64,000 nt of DNA from Lelliottia sp. WAP21 (GTDB lineage: Bacteria > Pseudomonadota > Gammaproteobacteria > Enterobacterales > Enterobacteriaceae): NCBI RefSeq assembly GCF_020532665.2, contig NZ_JAIWPG020000002.1, positions 496,001 through 560,000 of the forward strand. The letters are read 5' to 3'. Below, one piece after another: positions 18,046-31,212 of this stretch. The notes below the pieces were generated by a model. It had not been told where the DNA came from and did no database searches. It was given only the letters and a program-made list of their open reading frames with translations. Position 1 is the first letter of the stretch. Each line of letters begins with the position of its first letter. The position numbers and the translations under genes are program-made.

Positions 18046-19971
18046 ATGAAGAAATTTCCATGGGCATGCGTGGCGCTGACCGCATTGTCGTTATATTCCA
18101 GTTCGCTGCTTGCAGCAAACTTTAGCGCCAGTTTTAAGAATACGGATATCCGTGAATTTATTGACACGGTGAGCCGCAATTTAAATAAAACCATTCTGGT
18201 CGATCCCTCCGTACAGGGTTCGGTTTCGGTCAGAACCTATAACGTGCTGACCGAAGATGAGTATTACCAGTTCTTCTTAAGCGTGCTGGATCTGTATGGT
18301 CTGTCGGTGATCCCGATGGATAACGGCATGGTGAAGGTGGTGCGCTCAAGCGTGGCGCGTACCGCAGGTGTACCGCTGGCCGACAGCAAGAATCCGGGCA
18401 AAGGCGATGAGATCATCACCCGCGTCGTGCGGATGGAAAACGTTCCGGTGCGCGAGCTGGCTCCGCTTCTGCGCCAGCTTAACGATGCCACCGGCATTGG
18501 TAACGTGGTCCATTTTGAACCGTCGAACGTGCTGTTGTTAACCGGTAAAGCGTCGGTGGTGAATCGTCTGGTTGACCTGGTCGAGCGCGTCGACAGAGAC
18601 GGCATTCAGCGTCGCGAAATTGTGCCGTTGCATTATGCCTCGTCGAAAGCTCTTTCGGACATGCTGAACAACCTCAACAACGAAGAGCAAAAAGGGCAGA
18701 ACGCGCCACAACTTGCCACCAAAGTGGTGGCGGATGACGAAACTAACAGCCTGGTGATCAGCGGGTCGGAAGATGCCCGGGCACGGACGCGGGCGCTGAT
18801 TGGCCAGCTGGACCGTGAGCAGAATAACGAGGGGAATACCCGCGTCTTCTACCTGAAATATGCCAGCGCCACCAAGGTGGTGCCGGTGTTGACCGGGATT
18901 GGCGAGCAGCTAAAAGACAAGCCCGGCGCAGCTAAGACCAAAAGTCCGTCCGCTCAGAGCGACCTGAATATCACCGCAGACGAGTCCACTAACTCGCTGG
19001 TGATCACCGCCCAGCCTAATGTGATGAACTCACTGGAAAAGGTGATCGACAAACTGGATATTCGTCGTCCACAGGTGCTGGTGGAGGCGATCATTGCTGA
19101 AGTGCAGGACGGTAACGGCCTGGATTTAGGCGTGCAGTGGACCAGCAAACACGGCGGCGTGCAGTTTGGCTCGACCGGCCTGCCTATCAGCCAGGTGAAA
19201 GATGGCGTGATGAAAGGGGCGGGCTTTACGGGCCTGGCGACCGGCTTCTTTAACGGCGACTTTGGTGCGCTGATGACGGCCCTGTCGACCGACGGCAAAA
19301 ACGACATCCTCTCCACGCCGAGCGTGGTGACGCTGGATAACAAAGAAGCGTCATTTAACGTCGGTCAGGACGTACCGGTTCTGTCCGGTTCGCAGACGAC
19401 CAGCGGGGATAACGTCTTTAACTCCGTTGAGCGTAAAACCGTGGGGACCAAGCTGAAGATTGTTCCGCAGATCAACGACGGTGACATGATTCACCTCAAA
19501 ATTGAGCAGGAAGTCTCCAGCGTGGATAACAGCGCGACGGAAGATGCGAGCCTCGGCCCAACCTTTAACACTCGCACCATTAATAACGAAGTAATGGTGC
19601 ACAGCGGGCAGACCGTGGTGCTGGGCGGTCTGATGGAGAACGTGAATAAACAGTCCGTCTCTAAGGTGCCGTTATTAGGGGATATTCCGCTGGTGGGCCA
19701 GTTATTCCGCTACACCTCGCAGGATACCTCGAAGCGTAACCTGATGGTGTTTATTCACACCACCGTGTTGCGTGATGACGACAACTACAGCGCCGCGTCA
19801 AAAGAAAAATATGACCAGATCCGCGCGCGCCAGCAGCAGCGCATGGAAGAGAAAAAACTGGGCATTCTTGAGAATGACGACGCGCCTGTTTTGCCTGCGT
19901 TTCCGGCCACCAACAGCGCCGCACCGGTGAAAACCAGCGCAACCGCCTCACGTAACCCTTTTAAAGAGTAA
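18046..19971 (+). CDS. gspD: Type II secretion secretin GspD
   Basis: Outer-membrane secretin forming the exit channel; 641 residues, typical length. Signal peptide about 1-24 ([12 protein letters not shown]). N0 domain about 25-105 ([18 protein letters not shown]), then three KH-like N1-N3 domains. The secretin domain (about 420-600) ends with the signature [18 protein letters not shown]. The glycine-rich pore/gate region ([22 protein letters not shown]) is present. A basic C-terminal tail of about 50 residues ends RNPFKE and could be an S-domain for a pilotin; no pilotin gene is seen nearby. Confidence 0.96.
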   Translation: MKKFPWACVALTALSLYSSSLLAANFSASFKNTDIREFIDTVSRNLNKTILVDPSVQGSVSVRTYNVLTEDEYYQFFLSVLDLYGLSVIPMDNGMVKVVRSSVARTAGVPLADSKNPGKGDEIITRVVRMENVPVRELAPLLRQLNDATGIGNVVHFEPSNVLLLTGKASVVNRLVDLVERVDRDGIQRREIVPLHYASSKALSDMLNNLNNEEQKGQNAPQLATKVVADDETNSLVISGSEDARARTRALIGQLDREQNNEGNTRVFYLKYASATKVVPVLTGIGEQLKDKPGAAKTKSPSAQSDLNITADESTNSLVITAQPNVMNSLEKVIDKLDIRRPQVLVEAIIAEVQDGNGLDLGVQWTSKHGGVQFGSTGLPISQVKDGVMKGAGFTGLATGFFNGDFGALMTALSTDGKNDILSTPSVVTLDNKEASFNVGQDVPVLSGSQTTSGDNVFNSVERKTVGTKLKIVPQINDGDMIHLKIEQEVSSVDNSATEDASLGPTFNTRTINNEVMVHSGQTVVLGGLMENVNKQSVSKVPLLGDIPLVGQLFRYTSQDTSKRNLMVFIHTTVLRDDDNYSAASKEKYDQIRARQQQRMEEKKLGILENDDAPVLPAFPATNSAAPVKTSATASRNPFKE

Positions 19972-19985
19972 CCCGGAGGTGTGAC

Positions 19986-21464
19986 GTGGACGAATTAAGC
20001 AAACACTTATGCAGCAGTAGCTACGCGAAGGATAACGGCGTTCTTTATTACAACGATACCGTTTATGTTCGTGACGATGCGCCCGCCTTCGCGCTACTGG
20101 AGATGAGGCGTGTGCTGGGGCGATCTTTTGTCCCGGTGAGCCTGACGGCAGAAGCCTTTGAGGAGATGCTGGCGAAGATCTGGCAGCAAAGCAGCGGCGT
20201 ATCGCAACAGATGGTTGACGATATGGATGCGGATATCGACCTGATGGCGCTGACTGAGGATATACCGGATAACGAAGATCTGCTGGATAACGACGAAAAC
20301 TCGCCGGTGATCCGTCTGATCAACGCCATTCTTGGTGAAGCGGTCAAAGACGGCGCGTCGGATATTCATATCGAAACCTTTGAGCGCACGCTGAGCATTC
20401 GCTTTCGCGTCGATGGCGTGTTACGCCCGGTACTGCAACCGGCGCGTAAACTCGCGCCGCTGCTGGTTTCGCGTATTAAGGTGATGTCCAAACTGGATAT
20501 CGCCGAAAAACGTCTGCCGCAGGATGGTCGTATTTCCCTGCGCATAGGCCGCAAGGCGATTGACGTGCGTGTTTCTACCATTCCCTCGCAGTATGGCGAG
20601 CGCGTGGTGATGCGCCTGCTCGATAAAAGCAATCTCAAGCCGGACATCAATAAACTCGGGTTAATTGATGAAGAGCTGGAAAAATTAAAAGGGCTGATTG
20701 ACCGTCCACACGGCATCATCCTGGTGACCGGCCCCACGGGGTCCGGGAAAAGTACCACGCTGTACGCCATCCTGTCGGCGCTCAATGGTCATGAACGCAA
20801 TATTTTGACCGTGGAAGATCCGATTGAGTATGAGCTGGAAGGGGTCGGACAAACGCAGGTTAATCCCCGCGTGGACATGACCTTTGCCCGCGGTTTGCGT
20901 GCGATTCTGCGTCAGGACCCCGACGTGGTGATGATTGGCGAGATCCGTGACGGCGAAACCGCGCAAATTGCGGTGCAGGCCTCCCTCACCGGGCACCTGG
21001 TGATGTCGACCCTGCACACCAACAGCGCAGCCGGGGCCATTACCCGTTTGCGCGATATGGGGCTGGAGTCATTTTTAATCGGTTCATCGTTGCTCGGTGT
21101 CATTGCCCAGCGTCTGGTGCGCCGGCTGTGTACGCATTGCCGGATCACCAGTCCGCTGGATGCCAATGAAATGGCGCTGTTCAGCTTTATGGATGCCCCG
21201 CCCAAAGCCATTTACCGCGCTGTGGGCTGCGAGCATTGCCGCCAGAGTGGCTATCAGGGACGTGCCGGCATCCATGAATTCCTGGTGGTGGACAGCACCA
21301 TGCGTCGCGCTATCCACGAAGATAAAGATGAGATGTCGATTGAAACGCAGCTGTTTAAGCAAGCCTATAGCCTGCGGGAAAACGGCCTGCTGAAGGTGAT
21401 TAGCGGTGTGACCTCGCTGGAAGAAGTCATGCGCGTGACGGCGGAACGTGGAGGAGACGACTGA
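19986..21464 (+). CDS. gspE: Type II secretion traffic ATPase GspE
   Basis: Cytoplasmic hexameric ATPase that drives pseudopilus assembly; 492 residues from a GTG at 19986, with GGAGGTG upstream. The N-terminal domain binding GspL covers about 1-110. The ATPase core has Walker A GPTGSGKS at 249-256, an Asp box ([10 protein letters not shown]), Walker B ([13 protein letters not shown]) and a His box ([10 protein letters not shown]). A tetracysteine zinc module follows (LCTHC and [14 protein letters not shown]). All expected catalytic residues are intact. Its stop overlaps the gspF start by one base. Confidence 0.97.
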   Translation: MDELSKHLCSSSYAKDNGVLYYNDTVYVRDDAPAFALLEMRRVLGRSFVPVSLTAEAFEEMLAKIWQQSSGVSQQMVDDMDADIDLMALTEDIPDNEDLLDNDENSPVIRLINAILGEAVKDGASDIHIETFERTLSIRFRVDGVLRPVLQPARKLAPLLVSRIKVMSKLDIAEKRLPQDGRISLRIGRKAIDVRVSTIPSQYGERVVMRLLDKSNLKPDINKLGLIDEELEKLKGLIDRPHGIILVTGPTGSGKSTTLYAILSALNGHERNILTVEDPIEYELEGVGQTQVNPRVDMTFARGLRAILRQDPDVVMIGEIRDGETAQIAVQASLTGHLVMSTLHTNSAAGAITRLRDMGLESFLIGSSLLGVIAQRLVRRLCTHCRITSPLDANEMALFSFMDAPPKAIYRAVGCEHCRQSGYQGRAGIHEFLVVDSTMRRAIHEDKDEMSIETQLFKQAYSLRENGLLKVISGVTSLEEVMRVTAERGGDD

Positions 21465-22672
21465 TGGCCTTCTACGCCTGGACCGCGACGAATGCGGCGG
21501 GGAAAACGCAGCGCGGCACGCTGCAGGCCGAGGGGCAAAAGCAGGTTCGTCAGATGCTGCGCGAGCAAAAACTGATGCCGATAAGCGTCACGGAGACGCG
21601 GGAAAAAACCGCCTCCGGAAAAGCGCAAACCGGCGCGAAGCTCTCCACACCGGTGCTGTCGATGTTTACCCGTCAGCTGTCGACGCTGATCAATGCCGCG
21701 TTGCCGCTGGAAAGCGCGTTAAAGGCCATTTCAAAGCAGACCGAAGACAAAAAGCTGGCGGCGATGGTGGTCGAGATTCGTGAAAAGGTGGTGGAAGGCC
21801 ACACGTTATTTGACGCGTTTAGCCAGTTTCCACGCACCTTTGACAAGCTTTACTGCACGCTGGTGATGGCGGGTGAAAAAACCGGTCATCTTGGCGAGGT
21901 ACTGGAAAAACTGGCGGAATATAACGAACAACGCCAGAAGATGAAAAGCAAGCTCACCCAGGCGATGGTTTATCCCATTACCCTGACGGTGGTGGCGATA
22001 GCGGTGATCAGCATTCTGCTGGTGGCGGTCGTGCCGCAGGTTATCGAGCAGTTTACCCATATGAAGCAGCAACTGCCGCTCACCACCCGGACGCTGATTG
22101 CCGTCAGTGATTTCCTGCAGGCTTACGGGATATATATCGCCGGCAGCCTGGCGGGAGGCTTTATTGGTTTTAAAACCTGGCTTAAAAGCGCGAAAAACCG
22201 CTTCCAGTGGCATCGCTGGCTGGTCAACGGCTCGCCCGTCAAAAAGCTGGTTTGCGCCATTAACAGCGCCCGCTATATCCGTACGCTGAGCATTTTGCAG
22301 GCCAGCAGCGTGCCGCTGCTTGAAGGCATGTATATCGCGATGGACGGGATTGAAAATCTGTATGCCCGTCAGGTGCTGGAGCAGGCGGCGGATACCGTCC
22401 GTCAGGGGGCGACATTATATTCTGCCCTGGAACAGGCAAAATTATTTCCGCCCACCATGCTGTATATGATTGCCTCGGGCGAAGAGAGCGGCGAATTAGG
22501 GAACTTAATGGATCGCGCCGCAGAAAACCAGGAATCGGCTTTACAGCATCGTATTACTTTAACGCTGTCGGTATTCGAACCGGCGCTGGTGGTCTCTATG
22601 GCCACGATTGTTTTATTTATCGTGATGTCAATATTACAACCGCTTCTGCAACTTAATAATATGGTAGGTTAA
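21464..22672 (+). CDS. gspF: Type II secretion inner-membrane platform protein GspF
   Basis: Polytopic platform protein that connects the GspE motor to the growing pseudopilus; 402 residues. Two repeated GspF/PilC cytoplasmic domains (about 70-190 and 270-395) are seen, with the family segment FDAFSQFPRTFDKLYCTLVMAGEKTGHL in the first and ASGEESGELGNLMDRAAE in the second. TM segments lie near 170-192, 215-235 and 375-397. The start overlaps gspE by one base, and gspG begins one base after its stop. Confidence 0.96.
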   Translation: MAFYAWTATNAAGKTQRGTLQAEGQKQVRQMLREQKLMPISVTETREKTASGKAQTGAKLSTPVLSMFTRQLSTLINAALPLESALKAISKQTEDKKLAAMVVEIREKVVEGHTLFDAFSQFPRTFDKLYCTLVMAGEKTGHLGEVLEKLAEYNEQRQKMKSKLTQAMVYPITLTVVAIAVISILLVAVVPQVIEQFTHMKQQLPLTTRTLIAVSDFLQAYGIYIAGSLAGGFIGFKTWLKSAKNRFQWHRWLVNGSPVKKLVCAINSARYIRTLSILQASSVPLLEGMYIAMDGIENLYARQVLEQAADTVRQGATLYSALEQAKLFPPTMLYMIASGEESGELGNLMDRAAENQESALQHRITLTLSVFEPALVVSMATIVLFIVMSILQPLLQLNNMVG

Positions 22673-22673
22673 C

Positions 22674-23123
22674 ATGGCTATGAAAAACAAAAACCTGGCA
22701 CGCCAGGCGGGCTTTACGCTGCTCGAATTAATGGTGGTAATTGTTATTTTGGGCGTTCTCGCCAGTATGGTGGTGCCTAATTTAATGGGTAACAAAGAGA
22801 AAGCGGATGCGCAGAAAGCCACCAGCGATATTGTTGCGCTGGAAGGTTCGCTGGATATGTACAAGCTGGACAACCACCGTTATCCCACCACCGAACAAGG
22901 CCTGCAGGCGCTGGTGACCAAACCTGAGATCGCGCCTGTTCCAAACGGTTACCGTGCGGATGGCTATATTCGCCGTCTGCCACAGGATCCGTGGGGTAGT
23001 GACTATATTCTGGTCAGCCCGGGTGAACATGGTGCCGTGGATATTTTCTCCGCAGGCCCGGACGGCGAAGCCAATACCGCCGATGACATTACAAACTGGT
23101 CAATCGATAAACAAGCAAAATAA
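22674..23123 (+). CDS. gspG: Type II secretion major pseudopilin GspG
   Basis: Major pseudopilus subunit; 149-residue precursor. The short basic leader MAMKNKNLARQAG is cut by GspO before FTLLELMVVIVIL, with the conserved Glu5 present. The C-terminal calcium-site loop typical of GspG is visible (GPDGEANTADDITNW), as is the DPWGSDY motif. A downstream ATG would shorten the leader by two residues. It is the most conserved pseudopilin and anchors the identification of the operon. Confidence 0.97.
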   Translation: MAMKNKNLARQAGFTLLELMVVIVILGVLASMVVPNLMGNKEKADAQKATSDIVALEGSLDMYKLDNHRYPTTEQGLQALVTKPEIAPVPNGYRADGYIRRLPQDPWGSDYILVSPGEHGAVDIFSAGPDGEANTADDITNWSIDKQAK

Positions 23124-23608
23124 TGAAAAAGCAACGCGGCTTTACTTTGCTGGAAATTATTCTGGCGCTGGTGATATTTGCCAGTTGCGCCATGATGGTG
23201 GTCTCCACGATACCGTCACGCAGCGGTGCGGATATATTTGGCCAGCAATTGAAAGCCCTTGTTGATTATGGTTCAGATCGTGCCGTCATGGACGGGAATA
23301 TTGTCGGGCTGGTGATTACCCCCGACAGTTATCAATTGTTGACGTTAAAAGAAAATAACGGAGAGCGGCAGTGGTTGCCGTTATCCGCAGGCCGAATTAC
23401 GACGAAAGGCCATTTTCCGGAAGAGATGCACGTGTCGCTGTCGCCGCAAAGACTGGCCTCCACGCCGGACGCCGATCCCCAGATCGTTTTTCTGCCTGAC
23501 GGGGAGATCAGCCGCTTCACGTTGACCTTACAAACATTTGATAAACAGCATCATTTCCGCGTGGTGTCGCAAGGTGCCTCGCCCGTACAGGTAGAGAACG
23601 ATGGCTAA
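23123..23608 (+). CDS. gspH: Type II secretion minor pseudopilin GspH
   Basis: 161-residue minor pseudopilin. Leader MKKQRG is followed by FTLLEIILALVIFASCAMM with Glu5, the prepilin peptidase site and membrane helix. The globular part is weakly conserved, as usual for GspH. It overlaps gspG by one base and gspI by eight bases. It is called H from position in the operon and from its length. Confidence 0.9.
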   Translation: MKKQRGFTLLEIILALVIFASCAMMVVSTIPSRSGADIFGQQLKALVDYGSDRAVMDGNIVGLVITPDSYQLLTLKENNGERQWLPLSAGRITTKGHFPEEMHVSLSPQRLASTPDADPQIVFLPDGEISRFTLTLQTFDKQHHFRVVSQGASPVQVENDG

Positions 23609-23981
23609 ATGTATCGGTAAGCAAAAAGGGATGACGCTGCTGGAGGTGATGGTGGCGCTGGTGATCTTCTCTACTGCCGCGCTGGCACTGATGAACTCCG
23701 TCTCGTTGAACGTGCGTTTTACCTACGGGCTGGCCGACACGCTACAGGCGGGCTGGGTGGCTGAAAATCTCCTGGCGCAGGCGCAGTTGAGTAAAAGCGA
23801 CTTCCCGGACGCCCAGGAGAAAGGAAGTGAAATCATGGGCGGGCGCAGCTGGAACTGGCGCAAGCAGCGGGTCAAAACCGCGGACAACGGTTGGGCGAAT
23901 GAGGTCCAGGTCTATGCCGAAGGTGAAGAGAGCCAGCCGGTGATTGCCCTGCAGATCATTCCACCAGGAGAGAAAAAGTGA
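23601..23981 (+). CDS. gspI: Type II secretion minor pseudopilin GspI
   Basis: 126-residue minor pseudopilin expected to form the pseudopilus tip with GspJ and GspK. The leader ends KQKG and is followed by MTLLEVMVALVIFSTAALALM; Met replaces the more usual Phe at +1, which is common in GspI. The segment VAENLLAQAQL and the Trp-rich GGRSWNWRKQRV match the GspI core. Reading frames overlap both neighbours. Confidence 0.94.
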   Translation: MAKCIGKQKGMTLLEVMVALVIFSTAALALMNSVSLNVRFTYGLADTLQAGWVAENLLAQAQLSKSDFPDAQEKGSEIMGGRSWNWRKQRVKTADNGWANEVQVYAEGEESQPVIALQIIPPGEKK

Positions 23982-24655
23982 AAAAAGTGCAGCGTCAGCA
24001 AGGTTTTACCCTGCTGGAGATCATGATTGCGCTGACTATTTTTGCGGTGATCAGCACGCTGGCCTGGCAAATCCTGGATGGTGCGATGCGCAACAGTTCC
24101 GCGACCGATGCCCGCGCCGCAAAACTGAACCAGCTTCAGCGTACCTGGAGCCTGATGGAGCGTGATTTTTCGCAGCTTCAGGCGCGTGCGCCCCGCAACG
24201 AGCCGGATCGCTTTCTTCAGGATGACAGCACGCTTGAGCTGACGACCTTAAGCGGCGTCAGCGGGCAGATCCAGCTGGAACGGGTGCGCTGGCGGCTGGA
24301 AGAGGGGCGCGTCTGGCGCGACGTCTGGCCGACCATCGACTGCCCTGCGGGAACAAAGCCTGATGAAGTGCCGATTCTCGATGACGTTAAAACGATGACA
24401 TGGCGGTTTTATCATCAGGGCTGGGTCGCAGGCTGGACGGATACGGAACACCAGCCCGACGGCGTTGAGCTGACCCTGACCCTGAAAAATGGTGAAACCT
24501 GGCGTTGGGTGTTTTTAACCCCGGGGGATATTCCCGAGGCGGCAGCCGCTGAAAAAGCGAGCCCGGAAACACCTGCAACAGAGACGATGCCAGACTCACC
24601 GATACCGCCTCAACCGCAGCCGGAAACGCCCTCTGCACCCGGAGGTCAGCCGTGA
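23978..24655 (+). CDS. gspJ: Type II secretion minor pseudopilin GspJ
   Basis: 225-residue minor pseudopilin. Leader MKKVQRQQG is followed by FTLLEIMIALTIFAVISTLAW. The GspJ core is recognisable (LQRTWSLMERDFSQLQAR and RVRWRLEEGRVWRDVWP). After about residue 180 there is a Pro/Glu/Thr-rich tail of about 45 residues (PETPATETMPDSPIPPQPQP), longer than the usual GspJ end. It overlaps both gspI and gspK by four bases. Confidence 0.94.
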   Translation: MKKVQRQQGFTLLEIMIALTIFAVISTLAWQILDGAMRNSSATDARAAKLNQLQRTWSLMERDFSQLQARAPRNEPDRFLQDDSTLELTTLSGVSGQIQLERVRWRLEEGRVWRDVWPTIDCPAGTKPDEVPILDDVKTMTWRFYHQGWVAGWTDTEHQPDGVELTLTLKNGETWRWVFLTPGDIPEAAAAEKASPETPATETMPDSPIPPQPQPETPSAPGGQP

Positions 24656-25662
24656 GCAGAATGGATAAACAGAAAGGGGTTGCCCTGCTGGTGGTGTTGA
24701 TTCTGCTGGTGATGATGTCGGCGCTGGCGGCAAAAATCAGCCAGCAGTTCAGCCGCAACCTGCAGAAAACGCACTATCAGGTGAGCCAGCAGCAGCTGCG
24801 CTGGGCGATGCTGGCCCAGGAAAAGATCATCAAAGATCGCCTGCAAAGCGACGCGAGCGGGGAAAGCCACCCCCTTGACCCGGAGGGGGAATGGCATCAG
24901 CCGCTGGAAACGCAAGGCGAGGACTATACGGTGGTCGGCCAGGTCGAGGACGCGCAGAACTGTTTCAACGTCAACAACCTGGTGAGCCCTGAAAAAGAAC
25001 CCGCAAACCAGACCAGTACGGCTGTCCCCGAGAAACCTCGTAAGCAGCGCATTGTAGAGCAGATCCTGACGGAAAGTGGCCTAAACCCGGGCACTGCCGA
25101 AGAGGTCTATTTGCAACTGGTGGATTCGCTGGATGGCGATGACACCACAGCAAAAGAGGCGAAGGAGAGTGATGCCTGGGCAGGCGTGCAGCCGCCGCGT
25201 TTACCGGCGAACCAGATGATGCGCAACATTGCCGAAATTAAGCAGCTTCCGGCGTTCCCGGGCACGGCCTGGCCTCGCATAAGCAAGCTGCTCTGTGCGC
25301 TGCCTGACGCGGCGACAAAGGTGGATGTGAACACCATCAAGCCCGAGCAGGCAGTCGTTCTCGCGGCGCTCTTTCCAGGCAAACTGACCCGGGATGATGC
25401 TGTGCGTCTGATTGACGCGCGTCCGGAGAAGGGCTGGGAAAACGTGGAGGCGTTCAGCAAGGTGCTGGAGCAGACCTTCCCGCAGTTAAAAGACGATGTG
25501 CCGCAGGTGGCGGAGCTGATCTCCACCAGCAGCCGCTACTTCCAGGTGAACTACACCGGAAACACTGACGATTTAACGCTCCGCGCGGTGAGCCAGCTTC
25601 AGGTGAATGCCGAAGCCGGGGAGATCGTGACGTGGCAGCGTCGTTACCGAATGATTGAATAA
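24652..25662 (+). CDS. gspK: Type II secretion minor pseudopilin GspK
   Basis: 336-residue tip pseudopilin starting at the GTG in the GTGA overlap with gspJ (an ATG at 24661 is an alternative). The leader ends KQKG and is followed by VALLVVLILLVMMSALAAKI. Glu5 is replaced by Val, which is characteristic of GspK and fits its role as the capping subunit. The large insertion domain carries CFNVNNLV, LPANQMMRNIAEIKQLP and a helix-hairpin-like segment (VDVNTIKPEQAVVLAALFPG). Confidence 0.95.
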   Translation: MSRMDKQKGVALLVVLILLVMMSALAAKISQQFSRNLQKTHYQVSQQQLRWAMLAQEKIIKDRLQSDASGESHPLDPEGEWHQPLETQGEDYTVVGQVEDAQNCFNVNNLVSPEKEPANQTSTAVPEKPRKQRIVEQILTESGLNPGTAEEVYLQLVDSLDGDDTTAKEAKESDAWAGVQPPRLPANQMMRNIAEIKQLPAFPGTAWPRISKLLCALPDAATKVDVNTIKPEQAVVLAALFPGKLTRDDAVRLIDARPEKGWENVEAFSKVLEQTFPQLKDDVPQVAELISTSSRYFQVNYTGNTDDLTLRAVSQLQVNAEAGEIVTWQRRYRMIE

Positions 25663-25674
25663 CATAAGTCGAAC

Positions 25675-26823
25675 ATGATGAAACAGGTACTTTTTATTCG
25701 TCCTGACAGCCGTGAGGATGGGAAAATAGGGTGGTGTGTATCCGGTAGTCAGCAGGTTGAAACCCTGGACGGCGTGGCATCCCTGAGTGCGCTTGCCGGC
25801 CATGCGCTGGCGGAAAGCGTCTGTCTGCTGTTACCCGCCAGTGACATGATCTTCCGGCACTTTACGCTACCCAAAAAAGGGCTTTCCGCTCAGGCGACGC
25901 CGTTCTCCTGGATGGCCGAAGAGACGTTGATCGGTGAGGTGGACAACCTGCACTGGACCGTGCTCGCCAAAAAGGGGCGTGAGGTTGACGCCGTGGCCAT
26001 CGACGCATCACGCCTGCGGCAGTGGTTATCGCTTTTCGCCGAAGCGGGACTCAAGGTGGTTCAGGTTTTGCCTGACGCCTGGTTGTTACCGGTAAGTCAC
26101 GGCGGCAGCACCGTGGTGGCACTGGACGATCACTACTGGCTGCGTTTTTCCCCCAATGGGGCGTGCGTAGTGGACGCAACCCTGCTGGCGATGCTGATGC
26201 CAAAAAGCGGCGAGGGTGCGGTGTGCTGCTACGGCGACGTCCCGCCGGGAATAGATGTCGATGAACAGCGTGCCTGGCAGCACCCCATGCTGCTCATCCA
26301 GCCCCAGTGGCAGACGTGCCGCGTCAATCTGTTGCACGGTGAGTTCAGTCTTAAAACGCGTACCGGCAAGGCAGGAAAAGGGACCCAGGCGACGCTGTTT
26401 GCCATGGCGCTGCTCTCACTTGGGCTGTTGATTGGCCCACGCGTCGCCATGGCCTGGATGCTGGTTCAGCAGGAAACGCACCTGCAGCAGGAGATCATCC
26501 AACTCTACCAACACCATTTCCCGAGCCTGCGTCATCAGACCAATATTAAATACCATTTTGGTCAGAACATGAAAAAGCAGACCAAAGGGATATTTCTGCA
26601 ACTGGAGGAGCTGGAGCAGATAAAAGCTGGCATACCAACACTGGAAGTGACCTCGCTGGAATATGACAAGGCTGACGGTGGAATAACCCTGAATGTCAGC
26701 GCCGACAATCAGCCGGCCTTGCAGGAATTTATGACCCGCACCCGCGAACATTTTAATTTCTCGCTCCAGCCGGTCTCCACTGAAGCACCTTATACCGCAA
26801 TGATAAATGGAACCTATAAATGA
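25675..26823 (+). CDS. gspL: Type II secretion platform protein GspL
   Basis: 382-residue bitopic membrane protein that holds GspE at the platform. It has an actin-like cytoplasmic domain (about 1-235; LLPASDMIFRHFTLPKKG, TPFSWMAEETLIGEVDNLHW). One TM lies near 240-260 (ATLFAMALLSLGLLIGPRVA), followed by a ferredoxin-like periplasmic domain (about 310-380). It overlaps gspM by four bases. It is less conserved than D, E, F and G but the topology and order are decisive. Confidence 0.93.
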   Translation: MMKQVLFIRPDSREDGKIGWCVSGSQQVETLDGVASLSALAGHALAESVCLLLPASDMIFRHFTLPKKGLSAQATPFSWMAEETLIGEVDNLHWTVLAKKGREVDAVAIDASRLRQWLSLFAEAGLKVVQVLPDAWLLPVSHGGSTVVALDDHYWLRFSPNGACVVDATLLAMLMPKSGEGAVCCYGDVPPGIDVDEQRAWQHPMLLIQPQWQTCRVNLLHGEFSLKTRTGKAGKGTQATLFAMALLSLGLLIGPRVAMAWMLVQQETHLQQEIIQLYQHHFPSLRHQTNIKYHFGQNMKKQTKGIFLQLEELEQIKAGIPTLEVTSLEYDKADGGITLNVSADNQPALQEFMTRTREHFNFSLQPVSTEAPYTAMINGTYK

Positions 26824-27305
26824 AAGAACGCATCAATCAGGTGAAAGCGCGCTATCAACAGTACAGCACCAGGGAAAAAGTGATCATTAAACTCGGCGCT
26901 GCGGCACTGGGTTGCGCTATGGCTTATTACTCGGGGGTGATTCCATTGGATAATATGATTAACAACAGTAAAGTGACGCTGAGGCAACAAACAGAAACCC
27001 TAAGCTGGATGCGCAAAGAAATAGATAAAAATCACCTTCCGGTGCAGCTGATTAAAACCAATAATCCGCGCAGCGTCGTTGAGAACAGTGCACACGAGAT
27101 TAATTTAACCCTGACGGATGTCCGGCAGGACGGACAAATGCTGTCATTCGTGGTGAACCGGGTCAATGTATATGAATTAAAAAACTGGCTGCGCGAAATT
27201 AATCTGTCCTCCGGCGTCAGGCTGGAGAAAATGAATCTCACGCCGGTGGATCACTTAAGTGACGTGAAGGCTGAAATTCAACTCACGTGGAAAAAGAGTG
27301 CATGA
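26820..27305 (+). CDS. gspM: Type II secretion platform protein GspM
   Basis: 161-residue partner of GspL. It has a short cytoplasmic N-terminus rich in charged residues (QYSTREKVIIKLG) and a TM at about 23-40. The periplasmic ferredoxin-like domain contains VVNRVNVYELKNWLREIN. It overlaps gspL and gspO by four bases each, so the end of the operon is tightly coupled. No gspN follows; E. coli-type clusters also go straight from M to O. Confidence 0.92.
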   Translation: MKERINQVKARYQQYSTREKVIIKLGAAALGCAMAYYSGVIPLDNMINNSKVTLRQQTETLSWMRKEIDKNHLPVQLIKTNNPRSVVENSAHEINLTLTDVRQDGQMLSFVVNRVNVYELKNWLREINLSSGVRLEKMNLTPVDHLSDVKAEIQLTWKKSA

Positions 27306-28099
27306 CGACGCTCACCCTGATCCGGGAGGGGTATCCGGTTGGGTTTTCCGCAGCGAGTGCAGTCCTGGGGGCCATTGTGGGGAGTTTTCTCGGCGTGGTG
27401 GCAGAGCGTCTTCCGGGGATAGTGTTGAACGACGAAGGCAGCGGGAATCTTCTCTTTCCCGCGTCCCATTGCCCGGCCTGTCAGCACCGGCTTGCCGTCT
27501 GGGAGAATATCCCGCTGGTCAGTTGGCTCCTGCTGGGCGGGCGTTGCCACCACTGCCGTTCTCCTGTTCCGCTGCGCCTTTTTTTAATTGAACTTTTTTC
27601 CGCACTTTTATTCGGCCTCACCGCGTGGTGTATTCCGGGAGAGCAGACGCTGTTCTCTCTGTGGTTATTCGCGGCTTTTTTACTGCCGCTGGCAATCATT
27701 GACGGGCGCTACCAGCTCTTGCCCGATGCCCTGACGCAACCTCTGCTCTGGGCGGGCTTGTTAATCCACACCTTCGATCACGCGTTACCCTTGCGGGATG
27801 CGGTCTACGGTGCGGTGGCGGGATATCTTTCGCTCTGGCTGGTGTACTGGGCATTTCGCCTGACCACCGGGCGAGAAGGACTCGGCTACGGAGATTTCAA
27901 ACTGCTGGCGGCGTTAGGCGCGTGGTGCGGCTGGCAGGCGTTACCCTCTATAGAACTGATCGCCGCGCTGAGCGGTATCGTCGGGTACGTATTATTTAAA
28001 CCTTTGCGTAAAAATAACCAAACCATTCCTTTTGGGCCGTATCTGGCTGTGGCAGGAATGGTGATATTTATTGCACAGTCTTTTGGATTCATCATTTAA
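27302..28099 (+). CDS. gspO: Prepilin peptidase / N-methyltransferase GspO
   Basis: Aspartyl membrane protease that cleaves and N-methylates the five pseudopilins. The ATG at 27302 (MTTLTLIREG) lies in the ATGA overlap with gspM and gives 265 residues. The tetracysteine zinc loop CPACQHRL ... CHHCRSPV is present, as are both catalytic Asp segments, IDGRYQLLPD and GYGDFKLLAALGAW. About eight hydrophobic segments are visible. It closes the secretion operon; a 254-bp gap then precedes chiA. Confidence 0.96.
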   Translation: MTTLTLIREGYPVGFSAASAVLGAIVGSFLGVVAERLPGIVLNDEGSGNLLFPASHCPACQHRLAVWENIPLVSWLLLGGRCHHCRSPVPLRLFLIELFSALLFGLTAWCIPGEQTLFSLWLFAAFLLPLAIIDGRYQLLPDALTQPLLWAGLLIHTFDHALPLRDAVYGAVAGYLSLWLVYWAFRLTTGREGLGYGDFKLLAALGAWCGWQALPSIELIAALSGIVGYVLFKPLRKNNQTIPFGPYLAVAGMVIFIAQSFGFII

Positions 28100-31083
<2,984 letters not shown>

Positions 31084-31123
31084 TCGTCTGAACCTGATGC
31101 GGGATAATTAAATCCGCAACGGA

Positions 31124-31151
31124 GGACCACACCCCACTTCGGGTGTGGTCC
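31124..31151 (+). terminator. Hairpin after chiA
   Basis: A perfect 11-bp stem (GGACCACACCC at 31124-31134, GGGTGTGGTCC at 31141-31151) with a 6-base loop lies 40 bp after the chiA stop. No T-run follows immediately (T-runs begin about 20 bases later), so it may terminate poorly or mainly protect the mRNA end. Confidence 0.65.
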
Positions 31152-31212
31152 CCAACCTAAGTCCTTACATTTTTTGCACAAGGAGCCATGCAAATCACCG
31201 TCAGGAAAAGAA

